Positions 15,213-18,684 of a DNA stretch of 18,684 nucleotides are shown in pieces. The stretch is from NCBI GenBank assembly GCA_002453475.1, contig DKGY01000067.1, positions 34,558-53,241 of the forward strand, in the 5' to 3' direction. The position numbers were made by a program, and so were the translations under genes. Source of the stretch: Clostridium sp. UBA6758 (GTDB lineage: Bacteria > Bacillota > Clostridia > Clostridiales > Clostridiaceae). The notes under the pieces were generated by a model. That model was given only the letters and a program-made list of their open reading frames with translations. It ran no database searches and had not been told where the DNA came from. Numbering within the stretch: the first letter of the stretch is position 1; the number at the start of each line of letters is the position of its first letter.

Positions 15213-15404
15213 GAGGTACAAAGTTTAATACTTTGTTTAAAAGGGAAGTAAGTGAAAATCTTATACGGTCCCGCCGCTGTAATGGGGAGAAGCTTCTTAA
15301 AGTGTCACTGATGAAAATTGGGAAGGCTGAAGCAACTATGAACCAAAGTCAGAAGACCTGCCTATATTAATACACTAGATACTCTACGGTAGATGGAGGG
15401 GTGT
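15213..15404 (+). promoter_or_regulatory. Second cobalamin riboswitch (Cbl-I/AdoCbl type) without a downstream gene
   Basis: All aptamer blocks are present: AAAAGGGAAG (from 15239), CGGTCCCGCCGCTGTAA (15266-15282), GTCACTGATGAAAATTGGGAAGG (15304-15326) and the B12 box GTCAGAAGACCTGCC (15348-15362). AGGT (15214-15217) can close with ACCT (15356-15359). A hairpin like that of the first copy follows (ACAC 15372-15375 with GTGT 15401-15404; CTC 15382-15384 with GAG 15396-15398; CGG in the loop). Its strand AGGGGTGT (15397-15404) is complementary to the terminator's 5' side at 15468-15475. After the terminator the next gene is on the opposite strand, so the switch controls no obvious coding region. 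Confidence 0.93.
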
Positions 15405-15421
15405 TATAAAAGAATGGATAT

Positions 15422-15504
15422 ATATTAAAGTATGGTTTATACTTTAATATAATTTTTCTGTAATTTTATACCCCTTAACTGAAGAGTTAAGGGGTTTTGT
15501 TTTG
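15422..15504 (+). terminator. Tandem hairpins and terminator of the orphan riboswitch
   Basis: First hairpin: ATATTAAAGTAT (15422-15433) / ATACTTTAATAT (15439-15450), followed by AATTTTT. Second, the main terminator: CCCCTTAACT (15471-15480) / AGTTAAGGGG (15485-15494) with a GAAG loop and TTTTGTTTTG. The second takes the place of the regulated terminator seen in the first riboswitch unit. No open reading frame of note lies between aptamer and terminator, or between terminator and the converging gene. Confidence 0.85.
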
Positions 15505-15561
15505 AATAAATATAAAATTTTAAATCCCTAATAATTATTGCCCTATAAAAAATTTATATAT

Positions 15562-15608
15562 AATAATTAAAGGTTTGAAGATATTGTATCTTTGAGCCTT
15601 TAATTATT
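15562..15608 (-). terminator. Terminator of the cysteine desulfurase-like gene
   Basis: The inverted repeat AATAATTAAAGG (15562-15573) / CCTTTAATTATT (15597-15608) has an inner AAGATA/TATCTT stem. On the minus strand, a T-run (AAATTTTTT) follows after a short AT stretch. It could also stop plus-strand read-through from the orphan riboswitch before it runs antisense into the gene. Confidence 0.65.
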
Positions 15609-15614
15609 GTTTTG

Positions 15615-16790
15615 TTAAAAATGTAGATTGTTATTATCTAATGAAGCTATAACTTCTTTAATAGCGTTAACAGCATATAATACATCATCTTCAGTGTTAG
15701 AGGGGCCAAAGCTAAACCTTACTGTTCCGTTAGGGAAAGTACCTATAGTTTTATGAGCCGATGGTGCACAATGAAGTCCACATCTTACAGATATACCATA
15801 GTTTTTGGATAGCATATAGGATATTTCACCATTGTCGACCTTAGGAAAATCAATTGATACTACAGAAGTCCTATTTTCTGCTGATGGTAGTCCGAGAACT
15901 TTAATTTCTTTTATATACCTAATGTTATCTAAAAATAGTTTAGTTAATTTCATTTCATGGTCTTTTATACTACTAAGTCCTTTTCCCTTTAGATATTTTA
16001 AGGCTGCATTTAAGCCAAATATTCCAGGTATATTTGGAGTACCACCTTCAAATTTATCAGGCATGTAATCAGGTTGAATTTCATATTCAGAGAAGCTACC
16101 AGTACCACCTTCTATAAGAGGAGTAGTTATTTTAGCTAATTCATCTTTTATCAAAAATCCACCTATACCTTGAGGCCCAAGAAGTCCCTTATGACCAGTA
16201 AAACATAAAACAGCTATATTCATTTTCTCCATATCTATAGGAATTGAGCCAGCAGTTTGTGCTGTGTCTGCAATGAAGTAAATATTGTTTGCCTTGCAGA
16301 ACTGTCCTATTTCTTCAAAGGGCATAATAGTTCCACATGCATTAGAGCTATGAGTCATTACTACAGCTTTAGTATTAGGCTTAAGATATTTATGTAAATC
16401 AGATAGATTTAACTGTCCTAGGGAATCACAAGGTACTACAGAGTGATCTATACCTTTACTATGTAAGGCGTTTAAAGGTCGAAGCACTGCATTATGTTCC
16501 ATAGAAGAAGTAATCACATGGTCACCAGCCTTTAAAAATCCTTTTAAAACAACATTAAGACTATGAGTTATATTGCTGGTAAAAATTACATTTTCAGGTT
16601 GTGAAAAATTAAATAGTTCACATAGTAGTTCTCTAGTTTCATAGACTATGTTTTCTGCATTAAAGGAGCTATCATAACTACCCCTGTTTACATTTCCACC
16701 TACATTAACAATATAATTTGTCATAGCTTCAGCTACAGAATTAGGTTTAGGAAAGGATGTAGCACCATTATCTAAATATACTTTTCTCAT
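15615..16790 (-). CDS. Class V aminotransferase, cysteine desulfurase/selenocysteine lyase type
   Basis: A PLP enzyme releasing sulfur (or selenium) from cysteine (or selenocysteine) as enzyme-bound persulfide. Visible are the N-terminal YLDNGATSFPKP, MEHNAVLRP (H99), IADTAQTAG (D175, Q178), the PLP lysine in FTGHKGLLGPQG (K201) and the catalytic cysteine in VRCGLHCAPSAH (C341). The 391-residue length and the RCGLHCAP context fit the cysteine desulfurase subfamily often found beside selenium genes rather than housekeeping IscS. It is divergent from the YedE/TusA/DUF3343 genes, whose context suggests delivery of selenium or sulfur for selenophosphate or selenium-dependent hydroxylases. The ATG has a strong AGGAGG. 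An ordinary role in sulfur supply remains possible. Confidence 0.9.
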   Translation of the reverse strand: MRKVYLDNGATSFPKPNSVAEAMTNYIVNVGGNVNRGSYDSSFNAENIVYETRELLCELFNFSQPENVIFTSNITHSLNVVLKGFLKAGDHVITSSMEHNAVLRPLNALHSKGIDHSVVPCDSLGQLNLSDLHKYLKPNTKAVVMTHSSNACGTIMPFEEIGQFCKANNIYFIADTAQTAGSIPIDMEKMNIAVLCFTGHKGLLGPQGIGGFLIKDELAKITTPLIEGGTGSFSEYEIQPDYMPDKFEGGTPNIPGIFGLNAALKYLKGKGLSSIKDHEMKLTKLFLDNIRYIKEIKVLGLPSAENRTSVVSIDFPKVDNGEISYMLSKNYGISVRCGLHCAPSAHKTIGTFPNGTVRFSFGPSNTEDDVLYAVNAIKEVIASLDNNNLHF

Positions 16791-16859
16791 AATATACCTC
16801 CTGAAGTATATATTACACTTTACAAAAATATTTTAATTTACACATTTTTTTCTTACATC

Positions 16860-16868
16860 ATTATATCA
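16860..16868 (-). promoter_or_regulatory. Extended -10 promoter of the cysteine desulfurase-like gene
   Basis: On the minus strand TGATATAAT is read, a perfect -10 with TG extension, about 70 bases before the start codon. The -35 is poor (CTCTCA at 17-base spacing), as is usual for extended -10 promoters. The divergent gap 16791-17052 also holds a small stem CCGATAG/CTATTGG near 16923-16949, otherwise nothing. Confidence 0.5.
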
Positions 16869-16992
16869 TAGAGAACTAAATGTGAGAGGTTTTACAAGGC
16901 TCGGCAAATAACTATTAAAAAATCCGATAGGTTTATAGACAACTATTGGTAATAAAAATTTAATAAAAATATAAATATATGTTAAAATTTAC

Positions 16993-17021
16993 TTGAGATG
17001 AAATATTATCTAAATTTATAA
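16993..17021 (+). promoter_or_regulatory. Candidate promoter of the yedE operon
   Basis: TTGAGA (16993-16998), a 17-base spacer and TTATAA (17016-17021), about 30 bases before the GTG start of yedE. Confidence 0.45.
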
Positions 17022-17052
17022 GATATTATAAAATATATGGGGGGAATAAAGC

Positions 17053-18150
17053 GTGAAAGAAAAAAGAGGAATAATCTTAGCTGGTGGAATCATTGGTTTA
17101 TTATCTGTAGCTTTAGTTTATTTAGGTAATCCTAAAAATATGGGTGCTTGTATAGCGTGTTTCTTAAGAGACATAGCAGGTGCTGTAGGCTTACATAGAG
17201 CTGAAGTTGTACAGTATATAAGACCAGAAGTATTGGGTATAGTTTTAGGAGCATTTATAATTGCCCTATTCACAAAAGAATTCAAAGTAAAGGGTGGTTC
17301 TTCACCATTCTTGAGATTTATTCTTGGTGCTATAGTTATGATTGGTGCTCTAGTATTCTTAGGATGTCCACTTAGAATGGTACTTAGAATTGCTGGAGGA
17401 GACTTAAATGCTATAGTAGGATTACTTGGCTTTGCAGCAGGAATATTTATAGGAATTCAATTTTTAAACAAGGGATTTACTTTAAAGAGAAATTATAATT
17501 TAAATACAGCAGAAGGATATGCAATGCCACTGATAGCAATAATGCTAATAGTATTATTAATATCTGCTCCAGCATTTATATTCTTTAGTGCAAAAGGTCC
17601 AGGTTCTATGCATGCACCTATATGGTTTGCTTTAGCAGCAGGACTTATTATAGGAATTGTAGCACAAAGAACAAGACTTTGCATGGTAGGTGGAATTAGG
17701 GATTTAATCATGTTTAAAGATAGTTATTTAATGTGGGGATTTATATCAATATTTGTAGTAACATTAATAGGAAACTTAGTTCTAGGAGATTTTAAACTAG
17801 GCTTTGTTGAACAACCTATAGCTCATAATGATGCACTATGGAACTTTATGGGTATGTTAGTTGCAGGTTGGGGTTCAGTACTTTTAGGAGGATGCCCATT
17901 AAGACAATTAATACTTGCTGGAGAAGGAAATGCAGATTCTGCAATCACAGTAATGGGGATGATTGTTGGAGCAGCTTTTGCACATAACTTCAAATTAGCA
18001 TCTTCAGGAGAAGGTCCTACTGGCAATGGAAAAATTGCAATATTTATAGGAATAGCAATATTATTAGGGATTTCTTATTTCTGTATGAATAAATCATTTA
18101 ACATAAGTAAGAGTAAAGCTGATAGCAAAGGTGGTGTTTCTATTGGTTAA
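17053..18150 (+). CDS. yedE: YedE-family selenium/sulfur transporter
   Basis: A polytopic membrane protein of the YeeE/YedE family; members linked to selenium metabolism are proposed to import a selenium (or sulfur) compound. It shows about nine or ten hydrophobic segments in two homologous halves. Each half carries the cysteine signature GCPLR (LGCPLRMVLRIAGGD, about 104-118; GGCPLRQLILAGEGN, about 280-294), and further conserved cysteines occur in MGACIACFLRD (about 31-41) and TRLCMVGGIRD. The start is GTG, supported by GGGGGG 8 bases upstream. The TusA-like gene overlaps its end. The 365-residue length fits. Thiosulfate uptake, as in YeeE, is the alternative, but TusA plus DUF3343 plus the divergent lyase favours selenium. 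Confidence 0.9.
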   Translation: MKEKRGIILAGGIIGLLSVALVYLGNPKNMGACIACFLRDIAGAVGLHRAEVVQYIRPEVLGIVLGAFIIALFTKEFKVKGGSSPFLRFILGAIVMIGALVFLGCPLRMVLRIAGGDLNAIVGLLGFAAGIFIGIQFLNKGFTLKRNYNLNTAEGYAMPLIAIMLIVLLISAPAFIFFSAKGPGSMHAPIWFALAAGLIIGIVAQRTRLCMVGGIRDLIMFKDSYLMWGFISIFVVTLIGNLVLGDFKLGFVEQPIAHNDALWNFMGMLVAGWGSVLLGGCPLRQLILAGEGNADSAITVMGMIVGAAFAHNFKLASSGEGPTGNGKIAIFIGIAILLGISYFCMNKSFNISKSKADSKGGVSIG

Positions 18151-18349
18151 GGTAGATGCAAGGGGAATGAGCTGTCCTCAACCAGTTTTAATGGCTAAAA
18201 AAGCATTAAGTGCAAACAAAGATGGATTTGAAATATTAGTTGATAATAATGTAGCTAAGGAAAATGTTTCAAGGTTTATTAAAAATGCAGGTTTAAATGC
18301 TGTAGTTACAGAAGTAGAAGAAGATTTTCTAATAAAGGCAGTTAAATAG
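18143..18349 (+). CDS. TusA/SirA-like sulfurtransferase (YedF N-domain type)
   Basis: A small sulfur-carrier protein with the family motif DARGMSCPQPVLMAKKAL; the Cys-Pro-x-Pro cysteine (C11) would carry persulfide or perselenide. I choose the TTG at 18143 (protein MVKVDARG, 68 residues): AAGGTGG at 18128-18134 gives correct spacing, and homologues begin just before the VDARG strand. In-frame GTG codons at 18131 and 18134 would add four or three residues but overlap that ribosome binding site. The start lies inside yedE, showing translational coupling. Full-length YedF has an additional DsrE-like C-terminal domain that is missing here; the separate DUF3343 gene may serve beside it. The likely partner is the divergent desulfurase. 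Confidence 0.88.
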   Translation: MVKVDARGMSCPQPVLMAKKALSANKDGFEILVDNNVAKENVSRFIKNAGLNAVVTEVEEDFLIKAVK

Positions 18350-18350
18350 A

Positions 18351-18587
18351 ATGCAGTATATTGGAGTTTTTTTCACTCATTCTGGAGCTATAAAGTATCA
18401 TAGATATTTGGATAGTCTCGAAATAACTAATGAAACTATGCCAGTTCCTAGGAGGCTTAGCTCTAACTGTGGAATCGGGGTTAAATTTACTACAGATAAA
18501 AATATAAATAATATGATAATTGAAGATATTGAAAAGATATTTAAAATTGAGGGTAATGAAAGCATTCTTGTATATGAATGCGAATAA
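18351..18587 (+). CDS. DUF3343 family protein (putative selenium/sulfur carrier)
   Basis: A 78-residue protein of the DUF3343 family, commonly encoded beside yedE/yedF-type genes. It shows the family features: YIGVFFTHSGAIKYHRYL at the start, MPVPRRLSSNCGIGVKF (about residues 30-46, with the conserved Arg and the single Cys in SSNCG) and a C-terminal helix. The cysteine could carry selenium or sulfur, but the function is not proved. It begins one base after the tusA-like stop codon, without a strong ribosome binding site of its own, so translation is probably coupled. It is the last gene of the operon. Confidence 0.85.
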   Translation: MQYIGVFFTHSGAIKYHRYLDSLEITNETMPVPRRLSSNCGIGVKFTTDKNINNMIIEDIEKIFKIEGNESILVYECE

Positions 18588-18589
18588 AT

Positions 18590-18629
18590 AAAAAAAGAAT
18601 CTATCCGTAGCAGGATAGATTCTTTTTTT
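18590..18629. terminator. Bidirectional terminator
   Basis: AAAAAAAGAATCTATCC (18590-18606) / GGATAGATTCTTTTTTT (18613-18629) with a 6-nt loop: a perfect GC-bearing stem flanked by A- and T-tracts. It ends the yedE operon and any minus-strand gene entering from the right. Confidence 0.92.
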
Positions 18630-18643
18630 ACAATATTTTAGAT

Positions 18644-18684
18644 TTATCCGATGACTACCAGTTCTAATACTCCCATCTTCTTCA
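18644..18684 (-). CDS. Possible C-terminal end of a minus-strand gene (partial)
   Basis: Reading leftward from the window edge one frame gives KKMGVLELVVIG and a stop codon at 18644-18646, 15 bases before the bidirectional terminator. This is the arrangement expected for the end of a convergent gene. Twelve residues are too few to name it, and another frame stays open across the terminator. Confidence 0.35.
   Translation of the reverse strand, partial: KKMGVLELVVIG

Noticed and set aside
15832..16068. Plus-strand open frame inside the desulfurase gene, possibly driven by the orphan riboswitch
   Set aside because: It starts over 300 bases beyond two terminators, shows no family features and is the reverse shadow of a conserved enzyme.
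17493..18026. Minus-strand open frames inside yedE
   Set aside because: They are antisense to conserved GCPLR-containing coding sequence, without start signals.
1..18684. Insertion sequences, CRISPR arrays, tRNA or rRNA genes
   Set aside because: No transposase, regular spaced repeats or tRNA/rRNA-like segments were found on either strand.

Overview
The window is AT-rich, and its genes are Gram-positive and strictly anaerobic in type: strong GGAGG ribosome binding sites, an LPXTG surface protein, an asrABC dissimilatory-type sulfite reductase, Clostridium-type cobalamin riboswitches and a selenium-metabolism cluster. All of this points to a Clostridium-like Firmicute; the species cannot be read from the sequence.

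Layout. (1) 1-2050: a structured RNA leader, possibly the tail of a cobalamin riboswitch cut by the window edge, then cbiMNQ, the membrane part of a cobalt ECF importer. It ends in a terminator with no cbiO ATPase gene after it. (2) 2050-3180: a 440-bp non-coding stretch with a Fur-box-like palindrome and an isolated hairpin, then a Crp/Fnr-family regulator with its own terminator. (3) 3229-6793: an FNT channel of the hydrosulfide type plus asrABC, which together reduce sulfite to sulfide and release HS-. (4) 6830-14260: promoter, cobalamin riboswitch and terminator, then an ECF transporter (T, fused double ATPase, S) and two extracellular DUF4430 proteins. One is a 928-residue LPXTG-anchored protein with a DUF4430 domain and an alpha/alpha-toroid-like region, the two folds that make up animal intrinsic factor and transcobalamin. 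The other is membrane-tethered with DUF4430 on a long charged stalk. (5) 14268-14882 (minus): a DedA-family membrane protein. (6) 15124-15504: a second complete promoter-riboswitch-terminator unit with no gene behind it, because the next gene converges on it. (7) 15615-18590: a divergent selenium/sulfur locus: a class V aminotransferase of the cysteine desulfurase/selenocysteine lyase type (minus), then YedE-type transporter, TusA-like protein and DUF3343 protein (plus). (8) The right edge holds a bidirectional terminator and perhaps the last codons of a minus-strand gene.

How it fits together. The main theme is cobalamin: cobalt for synthesis (cbiMNQ) and a riboswitch-controlled uptake system. 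In the uptake system, surface DUF4430 proteins are inferred to capture the corrinoid at the wall and membrane and pass it to the ECF importer. The most unusual items are this transcobalamin-like capture system and the orphan riboswitch. In both complete riboswitches the 3' strand of the hairpin after the aptamer is complementary to the 5' arm of the terminator, using different bases in each copy, which suggests that the orphan is still a working switch. The sulfite-reduction and selenium genes add a sulfur/selenium theme.
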